NCBI GenBank assembly: GCA_030220185.1
Contig: JASPKZ010001598.1
Coordinates: 405,001 to 469,000, forward strand
Source: Diploptera punctata
Taxonomy: Eukaryota > Arthropoda > Insecta > Blattodea > Blaberidae
DNA: 64,000 nucleotides
Direction: 5' to 3'
In this document: piece by piece, positions 19,259 to 29,546 of the stretch
Position numbering within the stretch: position 1 is the first letter of the stretch
Layout of the letters: each line of letters opens with the position of its first letter
The notes under the pieces: model-generated
Databases searched by the model: none
Told to the model about the DNA's origin: nothing
The model's input: only the letters and a program-made list of their open reading frames with translations
Position numbers and translations under genes: made by a program

Positions 19259-19345
19259 ACTTAGAATATATTGGAACCAGTTAAATTTTCTTTCACTTGC
19301 ACATGCATAGAGTCTATTTTCAATTATTCTCTTATTTCTTTATTT

Positions 19346-19680
19346 ATACACTGCTGTAGTTTCGAGGTAACGTGCTGCCTTATCACCCAGAGGGCCCGGG
19401 TTCGATTCCCGGCCGGGACAGGCTCCTGGGTGAGGTTTTTTCGGGGTTTTTCCTCACCTGTAAGACAAATGTCAGAAAGCTTATGGCCCAAAGGTCCCCG
19501 AAAATCATCCGGCCATCATCATCATCCTTATCATTAGCATCATCCTTCACCTGTGTGGAAAGCAACGGGAAGCTACCACACTTATAAATCCCTAGTAAAG
19601 CTGCAAAGCATAGCATGAAAATGCTATGATTGCTGTGAAAGACCTGCCTTCGGGCAGAATTACTATGGATGGATGGATTA
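19346..19680 (+). repeat. SINE-A copy
   Basis: The head is slightly diverged (CTGCTGTAGTTTCGAGGTAACG). The B box GGTTCGATTCCC, the GTAAGACAAATGTCAG body and the CTTCGGGCAGAATTACTATGGATGGATGG tail are all present. Confidence 0.9.
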
Positions 19681-19699
19681 TTTTTATTTGACAATTTTT

Positions 19700-21070
19700 A
19701 ACGATATTTCGCAGCCTACATATTACAAGTTTGAGATTTGTTATTTTATTCTATATTTGTTTAAAAATAAATATCTAAACATATACATAGAAAATAAGTA
19801 TAGAAATACTAGAAGACTATAATTCTATTTATAAAGCAGAATGAAATTCGAAGTATAAAAGTTAAAAAAGTCAATATGAAATCAGAAGCAACAGGCGCGA
19901 GTTATCTTAAATGTGTATAATAATTCATAAAAGTAATTTAGTGAGATTGGTGTAGGACATTATGTATCGGAGCCAAGTCATAACCAATCAGTGGTTTGTT
20001 CTTTATGTCTGAATCTCTATGATGGATATGTTTATTTTGCTCGTGATTGGTCGGACCACTTGATGGTGGGCGTGGGTAATCTACAGGGATGTCTAGCATT
20101 TAGGGGACGACAGATCCCAAACAGTTCTGGGTTAGAATTCTTTGTACAGCACACTTTGCTATAAGTCACTCAAGTGTTTATCCTTAGCGTTTTAACAAGT
20201 GCTAATAAAACAATTAATTGTGCAACACGGGAATCGATTGGTGACAGTGACGGAAATTGTGTTATTTGTGAACATTTCCAATGCATAGTATATTGGATAA
20301 TAGACAATGCTTGAAAATTGATCGTGTGCTGTGAATGTGATATTTAATTTTATGAATATTAAAAAGTTCATTGCATATTGTTCATTCTAACATTGTTTAT
20401 ACGAAACAATCGTCATACGAAACAACAGTCAGAGATAATTATTTTAAAAAAATAAGAAAATCGACTAACAATATTTTATTTCGTAACATTAATCGAACAA
20501 ATGAATATCTTAAATCAATACGACAAAACAGTTTTATATGTTGAAAATATTAAATAATAGTGATATAATTATAAATTATTTATTGAACTTTAGGCCTATA
20601 TTATTAAAAATAATATTTTTTAAATATCTAGGCTATTAATTCGTTATATTAACAATTATTTACGAATGAGTATCTATTGTTTTCGTATTATTGACAACAA
20701 TAAGTAAAAATAATATAATTGTTTTCCTTTTTAAGGATAATTACATGAACATTGAACAATGATTTAGTTCCTATTTATCAAATTGTGTACATATTTTGAT
20801 AATTCGACATTAGTCAGGCTAATTACTGCTAAAGTATTTATTCAGGTAGCCCAAACTTTCGGGACGACAATAATAATTATTTTGGTAATGTGTTTGAGAC
20901 AATTGGACTGCTAATGGCAACCTAGAATATAACAGTCTAGTTCTATTGTTATGTATTATTAACTTATTATAATTGGTAAAATATATTTTTATCATAAATT
21001 TTGAAGAAGAATGTTTTAAGTGATTTTTGTGTGCAAACATTTTTTGAACTCTAAAAACTCGATTATAACA
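19700..21070 (+). promoter_or_regulatory. Presumed upstream and 5' untranslated region of the tinman-like gene
   Basis: This 1.4-kb stretch has no window-internal repeat match, unlike almost everything else here, and leads directly into the first coding exon. It holds two NK2-type binding words, CACTTGA at 20057-20063 and TCAAGTG at 20170-20176, plus TTAAGTG at 21016-21022. It also holds an inverted CCAAT word (GATTGGTC, 20046-20053). The transcription start is not determined. A tiny upstream ORF (ATG TTT TAA at 21011) precedes the start codon. Regulatory meaning is inference. Confidence 0.35.
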
Positions 21071-21662
21071 ATGATTTCCAGTCAATGTCCCCACTACAAC
21101 AGCAGCAGTAATTTCAACACTGCTGCCAACTGTTTAATGGGAACTCCATTTTCTGTAAAAGACATACTAAATTTAACAGAGCATGGTGGTCAATTTATGT
21201 CAATGATGGATTCCCAACAATCATTTTTCTTCGAAGACAGCGGAAATTTATCGAACAATATGAATAGTTCATTTTCATTCAACAATTACGATACCAATAA
21301 TTCTGGAATATTCGATACGTTTCCGATGAATTCCAGTGACTTTTATGGATACCATAACAATAACAATGTGAGTAAGATAGTGGATTCGTACAATGGAAGT
21401 GGTTCGGACATTGGTTTAGGAGGCTATCATGGACATCAGCAGACAAATCTGTTACCAGGAGGTAGTCAATCACAATATGGCACACCTCCGCCACAAACAG
21501 TTCTAAACAATATGAATCCAGCTGGAGGAATACCTCCCATGACGTCACCTCACGTGCAACAATTGAGTCACTTGTGCCCGCCATTCCCGGAAGTTGAAAG
21601 TAGCAACGGACCAACACTCGGAGCAGTACAGGACAGTGAAAGCAATGGCTCCCCATTGAAAG
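21071..21662 (+). CDS. tin: NK2 homeobox gene, tinman/Nkx2-5 type, exon 1 (TN domain)
   Basis: The exon encodes residues 1-197 of a predicted homeodomain transcription factor. The ATG at 21071 is the first in-frame Met; the frame upstream opens only with a GTG, so that is not a start. Residues 25-35 (TPFSVKDILNL) are the TN domain, a short conserved motif of NK2 and NK4 proteins that is known to recruit Groucho-type co-repressors. The rest is rich in Asn, Ser, Gly and Gln, as is usual for the flexible N-terminal half. The exon ends AAAG before GTATTA, leaving one base of a split glycine codon (phase 1), which fits the acceptor at 36507 exactly. In flies tinman specifies heart and dorsal mesoderm. 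That role here is by homology. Confidence 0.93.
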
Positions 21663-21732
21663 GTATTATTTCATAATTTTATCGACGTGCGCTGCTACGC
21701 TAAAGAAACTAATATGTGTTTTCATTTTTAGT

Positions 21733-22060
21733 TCTTCTATTCATAATCTGTAGGATTTTCTCCTGTTTATTTCCAAAATCACTCCTCGGATGAAGACGTA
21801 TTGAATGTGCATCCATGTCTATCCATCTCTTTGCTGGTCTTTCTCTTGTTCTTCTCCCGTCCATTGGTCTATCCTCTTTAGCTCTTTTTGCAAGTCTGTT
21901 GTCTTCTATTCTTTCTATATGACATTCCCAATATTTTCTTCTATCTATAATAAATTTGGTTATGTCTTGAACGTGACATTTGTCCCTAATTTCTGTGTTG
22001 TGTATTTTATCAAATAATGTTTTTCCCCTGAATAGTTCTTAAGATCTTCATTTCGCATGT
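21733..22060 (-). pseudogene. LINE C-terminal fragment, reversed
   Basis: The minus-strand sequence resembles other LINE tails here in style (a conserved basic GRR-like region and codons for HIERIEDNRL). A short ACGTGCGCTGCTACGC start of the CCCGGCG element precedes it at 21686. The assignment is weak because the frames are badly broken. Confidence 0.45.
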
Positions 22061-22260
22061 GCTTATTTTTTTATTTTTTTGTTGTATCAGCCCTAGTTGC
22101 TGCTGCATATACGATAACTAGATAAGTAAAAAGAAACATGTTTAACATATATAGTAATTCTTTTTTAGGTGCCTCGTGGGTCTCAACAAGTAGGCCTAGA
22201 TGTAATTGATATTTTAAAAATTATAATGATCGGTTGTGCGGTTTAAATTAACTAATATCA

Positions 22261-22502
22261 CACCTTGGAAAGAAGAGGGCCACAAGTGTAAAAATGACAT
22301 AAGTTGAGTTAAGACTACTATCTGTTAGAGAAAATGGCCACAAATTCATTTCTTCACGGCGATAAGTCATGTACAAGAAAATGTAGACGGGTAAAATTGT
22401 GTCCATATTAAAAACTGAATTCACAATACCTCTTTTAAAAATTTTATTGTGAATAACTCGGAACTAAAATTTTTATACTTGTGGCCGTCATCATCCAAGG
22501 TG
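22261..22502. mobile_element. MITE with about 35-bp terminal inverted repeats
   Basis: The left end CACCTTGGAAAGAAGAGGG, CCACAAGTGTAAAAAT and the right end, reversed, CACCTTGGATGATGACGG, CCACAAGTATAAAAAT, match over about 38 bp with a few mismatches. GGCCACAA also occurs internally near 22333. No target duplication is obvious and there is no coding capacity. Confidence 0.75.
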
Positions 22503-22729
22503 CGATATATTTTATCTAATATATTGGCAATTGAAGGGTTACATAAATTGTAGGGTATATGAAGGGGTGTAATGGAGAGTGGTGAAAGTATTTTTTCTTC
22601 ATTTTGAGAAAGACAGTGTTTTGTTAGTATACATAGAATCAAGTTAGCTTTATACTGATAATCATGGAGATATTTATTATCTTAAGTGATATTATTAATT
22701 ATTACGTAGTTTTATTTGATTTTCATATT

Positions 22730-23400
22730 TATTATATAATTCAGTGACAGCTGTTTCGGTACACTGTACCTTCTTCAGACATGTTAACAAATTATGAATT
22801 GTGTTCCAACTGATCTAAGCAACAATAAAACAATATTTATTTATTTTTTTTAATTTAACAAAGGGGATTCATTCAAATCAAGATGAGAATTTAACAGTTT
22901 TTTACTACTTTTAAATTTATTAATTTCTACAGCCTCCAAAAGATCTAACTTCTTACCCTTATCACAAATATGTAAAATTTCAAAATTTGGATCGAAACAA
23001 TGATTAAATTGGAATAGGTGGTTAGCATATTTTGAATTTTCTAAATTTCTGTTATATGCTCTCATGTGTTCCTTTATCCGAGAGATAAAAGGTCTACCAG
23101 TTTGTCCTATATAGACATTGTCACATGTGCCACACTTCAATTTATATACACCTGATAATTTTTCTTTTTTTGTTTTGGTTTTATTGTTTTTTATTATATT
23201 TTGTAGACTTTTATTAGTTTTAAATGCCACATTAATGTTCAACTTTTTAAAGTGTTTAGATATTTTATTTGAAATTGGGCCTATGTATGACATTACGACA
23301 TATTTCTTTATGTTTTCTTTGGGTGAAAGAAAAACTTTGTTAATTGCTTTTTTGTAATAAATATGGATTTTCATCAAGTAAACACCAACTCAATTGATTA
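22730..23400 (-). pseudogene. Penelope-like element, GIY-YIG endonuclease end
   Basis: A 175-codon open frame (23377-22850) contains SGVYKLKCGTCDNVYIGQTGR, FISRIKEH, YANHLFQFNHCFD and LDLLEAVEINKFK. This gives the GIY (here GVY), YIG, Arg, His and Glu elements of a Penelope-type endonuclease with its characteristic CxxC insertion. The reverse transcriptase part is missing upstream. Downstream on the minus strand, about 22776-22741, is the hairpin motif CTGAAGAAGG...CCGAAACAGCTGTC. The frame itself is intact, so this fragment is comparatively young. Confidence 0.85.
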
Positions 23401-23869
23401 TATATTATTAATTGTCGATGTATCTGAAACAGCATGCAGTTTCTTCTTTACAACTATGTACTTTACTCAATTCTGTAAAAAAACTGACAACATTATTCCA
23501 TATACCCCTTTATATACACTATTGTAACGAACAAAACATGGCGGTTGCTACAATCAATTTTTAATTTGAATTTCAGGTAAACATCAACTTCTATTTGTCG
23601 GATTTAGCTAATTTTTGGATATTAACTACCTCGGTTTATGTTAGTACCACACACCGAGTTTCTTTGTGAAACATTAAAAATTGTGACCGCTAGAGCGATT
23701 CCTAATTTTCTTTTCAGGTGAACTCCTATACGTAATGGTTTTAGAGCATAATTGATAGCGGCTAAACACTCGACGTACTTGAAAATATGTATGTTCAAAT
23801 TTGCATGAACATCGATTTGGTATATAAATCACGAACATGCTCAGGGTGAATTTCTATATATATGTATAT
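23401..23869. other. Unassigned intron 1 sequence
   Basis: No repeat match or coding segment was recognised here. It is one of the few apparently unique parts of intron 1. Confidence 0.4.
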
Positions 23870-24205
23870 CCATCCATAGTAATTCTGCCCGAAGGCAGGT
23901 CCTTCACTACAATCATAGCATTTTCATGCTATGCTTGCAACTTTACTAGGGAATTGTAGGTCTGGTAGCTTCCAGTTTGCTTTCCACGCCGGTGAAGGAT
24001 GATGATGATAACGATAAGGATGATGATGATGATGGCTATATGATTTCAGGGACCGTTTGGGCCTTAAAGTTTTCCCGACATTTGTCTTACAGGTGAGGAA
24101 AAACCCCGATAAAAACCTCACCAGAAAAACTGCCCCGACCGGGGATCGAACCCGGGCCCGCTGCGTGACAAGGCAGCACGCTACCTCGAGACCACAGCGG
24201 TGGAC
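23870..24205 (-). repeat. SINE-A, reversed
   Basis: It starts with the reversed tail (CCATCCATAGTAATTCTGCCCG) and ends with the reversed head (CGAACCCGGGCCCG, CCACAGCGGTGGAC). Complete and well preserved. Confidence 0.92.
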
Positions 24206-24245
24206 ATATGTATATATATGTAAATGTATTTGTAAGTTATGAAGA

Positions 24246-24530
24246 GCTACAGGGCTTGCGCTGGTTCGAGTTCCTATGGGGGGAAGAAATTTTCTCATGG
24301 GATTTCGGCCAGTATAGGACCGGTGCCCATCCAACATCGGCATCGTCAGGAATTTGGGTAACTGTTCCTGTTTAACAAAACCAGTCGTATCGGTTGGGTG
24401 ACCCGACATGCTGACCATATGTCATCCCTATACTGGTTAGATGATCGTACACTTTTGTAATATACACATGTGAATGTGAGGCCAGCAGCCGGCTCGCAGG
24501 TCTTCAGGCATGTCACTCCATGGATTTTTT
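24246..24530 (+). repeat. SINE-E, 5' truncated
   Basis: This begins inside the head at GCTACAGGGCTTGCGCTGGTTCGAG and follows the 8504-8834 copy through GGACCGGTGCCCA, CATGCTGACCATA and GTGAGGCCAGCAGC to CACTCCATGGATTTTT. Confidence 0.88.
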
Positions 24531-24544
24531 CTTGTAGGCCTAAT

Positions 24545-24840
24545 TTCATCACATCATCATCATCATCAACAACAACAACAACAACAAGGATTAAGCCCAA
24601 TGGTCTGTTCCAATCTCATTATAGGTCGAACTGGTCGTTCCATCTCTTCAATGGTCTTCCCAACATTATTCTCCCTTTTGGTTTATAATTATACATTCTT
24701 CTTGGTATGCGTTGTTCATTCATTCGTAATACGTGCTGAAAATAAGCATTTTGATAATATTTTATTCTTTCACGGAGATTAAATGTATTAAGTTCTGTTC
24801 TTATATCTTCGTTTTTCTTTTTCCTGAAATCCAATCCGGC
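24545..24840 (-). pseudogene. LINE-2 type 3' fragment, reversed
   Basis: The minus strand reads FRKKKNEDIRTELNTFNLRERIKYYQNAYFQHVLRMNEQRIPRRMYNYKPKG and GRPLKRWNDQF, then GTCCGACCTATAATG..., and a tail of TTG and ATG triplets (24560-24590). The order matches the LINE-2 polymerase tail. Confidence 0.78.
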
Positions 24841-24867
24841 CTTTGCTTTGAGATGAATCAGTAGTAA

Positions 24868-25060
24868 TAAATGTCCCCTGACCGCGTTACGAGCGCTGCG
24901 CAGGGTAAAGATTATGACAGGGCTGCTGTCTCAGAGCATCTATCCATGCTCCTCTAAGTATTAACCCCTATAGAGAGGGTTGCTGCTTCCGCCCCTTGAG
25001 CCATTGTGATGATCGCCTGGTATCACGTCGCCTCGTAGACCGTTGCAGACTCCTTAGGCC
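24868..25060. other. Unassigned GC-richer segment
   Basis: It weakly resembles 711-1080 (GTCCCCTGA, GGGTTGCTGCTTCCGCC). It may be a diverged dispersed repeat. No gene is supported. Confidence 0.3.
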
Positions 25061-25099
25061 TAATTTCTATTTTAAAAAACTACCACTATGTCTAACGGT

Positions 25100-25194
25100 A
25101 ATAACTTTGCCTCAGACGCAGCAGGACCGGGTTCAATCAACTGTCGAGACAGGTTTCTTAATTAAGATTTTTCCTAACTGTAAGACAAATGTCA
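25100..25194 (+). repeat. SINE-A/B head fragment, interrupted by LINE-1
   Basis: Diverged head and body (GGACCGGGTTCAATC, TTTTTCCTAACTGTAAGACAAATGTCA). The sequence breaks at 25194 and resumes after the LINE-1 insertion with GTAAGACAGATGTCAGGGG. Confidence 0.7.
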
Positions 25195-25514
25195 AGAGAT
25201 GGATAGATATGTGAATGGAGAAAACTCCATAATAGTGAGCTGCATGGTATGTAGGCTATAGGAAGCCAGATATAATAAGAGCAGTTAAGTCTCGTAGGCT
25301 GCGGCTTCTTGTAGGAAAGCCAGAGGGGAAAACACCCAGTTGGTAGACCAAGAATGAGGTGGGAGAATAACATTATCCATGATTTGAGGGAAAGAGATTA
25401 TACAGAGAATGATAGGAAAACATTAGTTCAGGATAGCGATGTATAGAGAGCTGGTGTCCGCGCGGCCATGAACCTCCGGGTTTTATAGAGCCATTGAGTT
25501 AGTTAGTTAGTTTA
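25195..25514 (+). pseudogene. LINE-1 insertion in a SINE
   Basis: GTGAATGGAGAAAACTCCAT, GAAGCCAGATATAATAAGAGC, the GRPRMRWENN codons and CGCGCGGCCATGAACCTCCGGG, then a GTTAGTTAGTTAG tail. GTAAGACAAATGTCA precedes it (25180-25194), and the same word with one change follows (25515-25529), a 15-bp target duplication. Confidence 0.85.
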
Positions 25515-25529
25515 GTAAGACAGATGTCA

Positions 25530-25790
25530 GGGGATTCCAAGGTACAAATATTCCCCGAGCACAAACAGGCACTCATTCATATCATACTCGTCTTCTTCAG
25601 TAAGAATGCACGAGTGCATGGCGTGTCTTGTCTTAATTGTTAGTGTTGTCTCAGAAGTGGCTGTGGTATTGAGCTGATCACTAATCTAGGAAAACCCTTC
25701 ATATCTCTGTGTGGTCAAAAAAAAAAAAGATGTTAGTGATCCTGAGTTTAAAATCTTCTCAGATACATAGTGTCCCTTTAAAGTAGGCTA
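25530..25790. other. No feature seen
   Basis: Short unassigned stretch of intron 1 with an A run near 25718. Confidence 0.4.
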
Positions 25791-25791
25791 C

Positions 25792-27010
25792 ATGTGGCGT
25801 GAGGTACATAAAAGTATCTAGGTTAAATAAGGGAGAGGTTAAACTAAGGATAATTATAGAAAATATTATTCTAGAAGCCCAGAATGGATTCAGGAAAGGC
25901 AGATCCTGTTCAGATTGCATTTTCACTATCAATAAAATAATTGAGAAACATAGAGAATATAATCTACCAACTTTTATGGCATTCATAGATCTTGAAAAGG
26001 CATTTGACAAAGTTAACAGGAATAAATTGTGGAATATAATGAAAGAGAAAGGAGTACCTCTGCACCAAATAACTGCAATAAAAAGTCTATATGTAGAAAA
26101 TAAACTAACAATAGAAACTGGAGGCAAAAATAAAAACAATATAACAGCAACAATAAATAGAGGTGTAAGACAGGGATGTCCACATTCATCCTCCCTTTTC
26201 AATATATATATTGACGATATCATATATAATTGACAGATAAATTTGGACTCACATTTCAAAATAAGAAATAAGATGTTAGATACCTTACTTTTTGCAGACG
26301 ACCAAGTTCTAATATGTAGTTCAGAAGATGGTCTACAGAAATCGCTCTTTCAGTTAAATAACATTATACAGAAATATAATTTCAAAATATCAATAAGTAA
26401 AACGAAAATCCTAGCTTTTAAGGGATCAGATACCGTAAGAGCTAAAATAATTTTGGGGGGGAAACCCATTGAACAAGTGAACCATTTTAAATACCTGGGT
26501 TATGAAATCTCCTATTTTAAAAATGAAGATCTATTTAACAAACTTAATAGATTTAATTATATATGTGGAACAATCAAAAGGATATTTAAAAGCACAAGAA
26601 AAGAAACAAAACTAAAATTTTATAAAGTAGTGGTAGTCCTCTTACTATTGTATGGTAGTGAATTTTGGGTTTTAACTAAAAGAGAAGAGAAGATCATAGA
26701 AGCAGCTGAAATGAGATTTCTGAGAAGTGTAGCTGGTTGCAAACTTCTAGATAAGAGAAGAAGTGAAGATGTTAAAAATGAACTAAATATCTTTAAACTC
26801 TTAGATAGAATAAAGGAATCTAGAGAAAACTGGAAAGAACATGTTCATAGAATGGAAGATGATCGCCTTCCCAAAATTATACTTAAATACAAACCAAAAG
26901 GACGCAGGAATGTTGGTAGACCGAAGAAGAGATGGATCCAACTTTTGAATGAGAATCTATGAGACCGGAACAAGCCACATGGGCTTAATCCGTGATTGTT
27001 GATGTTGTTA
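25792..27010 (+). mobile_element. LINE-2 reverse transcriptase, best copy
   Basis: One reading frame runs from about 25799 to 26962 and is broken only by a TGA at 26231-26233. It contains the fingers-palm motifs AQNGFRKGRSC and FIDLEKAFDKVN (first catalytic Asp), GVRQGCPHSSSLFNIYIDD, then LLFADDQVLI (the FADD catalytic pair), ISISKTKILAFKG, FKYLGYEISYF, LLYGSEFWVLTKREEK, AEMRFLRSVAGCKLLDKR, NWKEHVHRM and the basic GRRNVGRPKKRW tail. The endonuclease and ORF1 are missing by 5' truncation. The element ends near GAGACCGGAACAAGCCACATGGGC. It lies in sense in intron 1. Related copies occur at 1111, 18234, 37800, 38211, 50510, 52755, 56278 and 63331. Confidence 0.9.
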
Positions 27011-27164
27011 AACTAAGAAAAAGAATGAAAAAAAAATTCTAGTTCTTCCAAAAAAAAAAAACTAAAAAGATCATGTAATTAATGGAGCCAGGAGTAACTT
27101 TACGGATTTTCATTAAACCTATGCCCGTGCCTGCTTACACATAAAATAAAACAATTTACCTTGA
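27011..27164. other. Short spacer ending in TGA
   Basis: A-rich stretch after the LINE-2 copy. The last three bases (27162-27164, TGA) form the flank of the first repeat G unit. Confidence 0.5.
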
Positions 27165-27873
27165 GTATTTAACTCATGTCCCAAATGGGAGTCAATGACC
27201 AATCACGTTTCAATGATTTCTGTTTTACAACCAATCAGAGTCGTGTTTCACGAAATATTTATCAGTGTTAAATTTACCATATTAAAGAAAGCTCCCCCTT
27301 TTTAATATTCTGAACAGGTCTGACCATTATTTTGCAGTGACTGTGCCAGTAGGAAATACGGCTACCAGATTGTATATATAGTGCATAGATATCAACATAT
27401 AGCGCTTGCAGGAGTTAATATAAAAACATTTGTAGCAATTTATTACACCACCAAAAAAAGAAACCACTGTTTGCACTATCTTAAATGTATTTTTTCCCAG
27501 GGAATAATCCAGAAAAATATAATTGTCATATTTACATCATACGACATCAGAAATGAATTAACACACAGCTTGATCTGTTTCATTTTTTCTCCGCTAGAGA
27601 GCATTCTTACAGCATTGCGTTCCTTTGGCAATAAACAGTACGATCTGGTTGCAGTGATAAACAAAAGAAGCAGATGAAGCGTACCTATAGTATCTCATTT
27701 ATTTTCAAACATCGCCGTTTACATTAAATATATAAATATTTTAAAATAACTATAGTTAATGAATGATTTGTGAGTAAACAGCTTAATTTTATTCGTTAAA
27801 TAGTCCTAACAAATGTCACTCTTGATTTCCAAATTCTCTAGATAAATTTGGAAATCACTCGTGGCAGTACTTA
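27165..27873 (-). repeat. Repeat G, unit 1
   Basis: This 709-bp unit starts GTATTTAACTCATGTCCC, contains AATGACCAATCACGTTTC, TTTTTAATATTCTGAACAGG, a middle with AAAGAAACCACTGTTTGCAC, TTTTCAAACATCGCCGTTTACATT and ends GGAAATCACTCGTGGCAGTACTTA. TGA flanks both sides. No coding capacity is evident. Confidence 0.85.
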
Positions 27874-27876
27874 TGA

Positions 27877-28630
27877 GTATTTAACTCATGTCCCAAATGG
27901 GAGTCAGTGACCAATCACGTTTCAATGAATTTTGTTTTACAACCAGTCGTGTATCACCTCGATATTTATCTACTTCTGTTTATCATATTAAAGAAAGCTC
28001 GTCCTTTTTAATATTCTGAATAGGTTAGAGCATTATTTTGCAGTGACTGACTCTCGAAGAAATACGTTGAATATAGCAAAAAATGAACAGATTCCTTCGA
28101 ACTACACATTTGATAATTGTATGTTCAATAATTGTGTTTTTAAATAATGTTTTTACTGAGTCAGGGAATATATTTACACATGAAGAAAAAACATTTACAA
28201 CCAGGAGATTGGATGGACCGACAAAATTGGCTATTAGGAATTGGACGATGTCAAAGACATTAATCAACCCATGATCTATTTTACAGATTCCTAAATAGGC
28301 CTAACATATAAAGTTGGTTATAATATACAGTTTGATTTGTTTAATTTTTTTCTCCACTAGGGTGCATTCTTACAATATTGCGATCCTATTTTGGCAATAA
28401 ATAATATGATCAAGTTGCAGTGGATGTACAAATGAAACTAACCAAATATTTCTCATTTGTTGACAAATATCGCCGTTTAGATTAAATACATAAATATTTA
28501 AATATAACTATATTTAAATAGTGATTTGTGAGTAAACAGCTTAATATTATTCGTTAAACAGTCCTAACGAATGCCACTCTTTATTTGCAAACCCTCTAGA
28601 TAAATTGGAAATTACTCGTGGCATTACTTA
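27877..28630 (-). repeat. Repeat G, unit 2, with a small embedded open frame
   Basis: A 754-bp unit in tandem with unit 1, separated by TGA (27874-27876) and followed by TGA (28631-28633). Its middle differs from unit 1 and holds a 63-codon frame (28083-28274, separate entry). The terminal parts are the same. Confidence 0.85.
28083..28274 (+). other. Small open frame with signal-peptide-like start in repeat G
   Basis: A 63-codon frame starts MNRFLRTTHLIIVCSIIVF, a basic start followed by a hydrophobic stretch like a secretion signal. A short polar region with no known motif follows. The sequence from about 28186 to 28268 recurs almost identically, reversed, at 58277-58365. I do not recognise it. 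It could be a captured host exon or chance. Confidence 0.3.
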
Positions 28631-28633
28631 TGA

Positions 28634-28790
28634 CTATTTAACTCATGCCACAAATGCTAGTCAATGACCAATCACGTTTCAATGAATGTTGTTTTACAAC
28701 CAATGACAGTCGTGTTTCACCTCGATCTTTGTCGATTTATCTTTATCAACTCCTGCTTTTATGATAAAAAAAGCTCCTCCTTTTTACACG
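28634..28790 (-). repeat. Repeat G, unit 3, truncated
   Basis: CTATTTAACTCATGCCACAAATG, AATGACCAATCACGTTTC and AAAAAAGCTCCTCCTTTTTA correspond to the first 150 bp of the other units. The composite element then takes over. Confidence 0.8.
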
Positions 28791-29330
28791 CTTTATATTA
28801 GCTTGACCTGTATCCATCAATGTGACGGGATTTTTAAACGCGATTTTCACCCACTTAAAATCATTGGATCGACTTGAAACTTTGTATGCTTGTAAAGGAC
28901 CCGTGACAATACCAATAATTTCATATTTTGTTTCTAAAATCCTGGCCAGAATCATCAGAAAATAAAAAAGTGTCTTTGTATCTATGTAACAGAATCTTTG
29001 AACGCGATTTTCACCCACTTAGGAACATTGGAACGACTTGAAACTTTGTATACTTGTAAAGGACCCGTGACAATACCAATAATTTCATATTTTGTTTCTA
29101 AAATCCTGGCCAGTATCTTCAGAAAAAAAAGTGTCTTTGTATCTATGTAATGGAATTTTTGAACACGATTTTTACCCACTTACAAACACTGGATCGACTT
29201 GAAGAAACTTTGTATACTTGTAAAGGACCCGTGAAAATTCCAATAATTTCATATTTTGTTTCTAAAATCCTGCTAGAATAATCAGAAAATAAAAAAAAAT
29301 GAAAACTGGTATAATAGGTTGCGGTAGGCC
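28785..29330 (+). repeat. Three tandem units of about 162 bp (composite element, first part)
   Basis: After TTTATATTAGCTTGACCTGTATCCATC come three units, each with CGATTTTCACCCACTT (28841, 29005 and 29166 for the CGATT), GACTTGAAACTTTGTATACTTG, AAAGGACCCGTGACAAT and TTTCTAAAATCCTGGCCAG. The same array occurs at 34268-34760. Frames across it are artefacts of the tandem units. Confidence 0.88.
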
Positions 29331-29353
29331 TATTGTTGGCTTTTTAGTCAATC

Positions 29354-29444
29354 GTTGTAAGAGCTCAGTTGGTAGAGCGGCGAACTCTAGTGGTATATAA
29401 TTTCAGTAATTCATAGGTCGTTAGTTCAAATCCGGCTGCGGGAT
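29354..29444 (+). tRNA. tRNA-Tyr-like sequence with intron, probably a pseudogene
   Basis: GAGCTCAGTTGGTAGAGCGG is a good A-box/D-arm. GAACTCTAG is followed by an intron-like insert of about 17-18 nt, then ATTCATAGGTCG and the T-arm TTAGTTCAAATCCGGCT. This is the layout of metazoan tRNA-Tyr with its intron. The usual GTA anticodon position reads CTA here. The acceptor stem does not pair (AATCGTTG against GCTGCGGG), so function is unlikely. A sister copy is at 34813-34905 in the same composite repeat. Confidence 0.6.
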
Positions 29445-29546
29445 TTTTTTAGAAGAGTATTACTTTTAGCTCATACTACAATAGTTTCGAATTTAAAGAT
29501 ATTTGCATGTTTATCATATTCTGTAAAATATTAAAAATAAATAATA

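Noticed and set aside
21020..21070. An N-terminal extension of 17 codons to the tinman-like protein
   Set aside because: The extension opens with GTG and contains no ATG. The first in-frame Met is at 21071, immediately before the conserved N-terminal region.
21279..21656. 125-codon minus-strand frame opposite tin exon 1
   Set aside because: It is the antisense shadow of a well-supported coding exon and shows no domain.
24001..24242. Frames with GDRTRARCVTRQHATSRPQRW-like peptides, seen at many places
   Set aside because: They are translations of the SINE-A/B head on either strand and recur wherever the SINE does.
28746..29179. Two related 65-90 codon minus-strand frames (MGENRVQRF..., MGKNRVQKF...)
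   Set aside because: They are repeated because they lie on the tandem units of about 162 bp. No domain is present, and the frames are not kept in the sister array at 34268.
28785..29330. CRISPR-like array
   Set aside because: The units are whole tandem repeats of about 162 bp without distinct short repeats and unique spacers, and the context is an animal genome.
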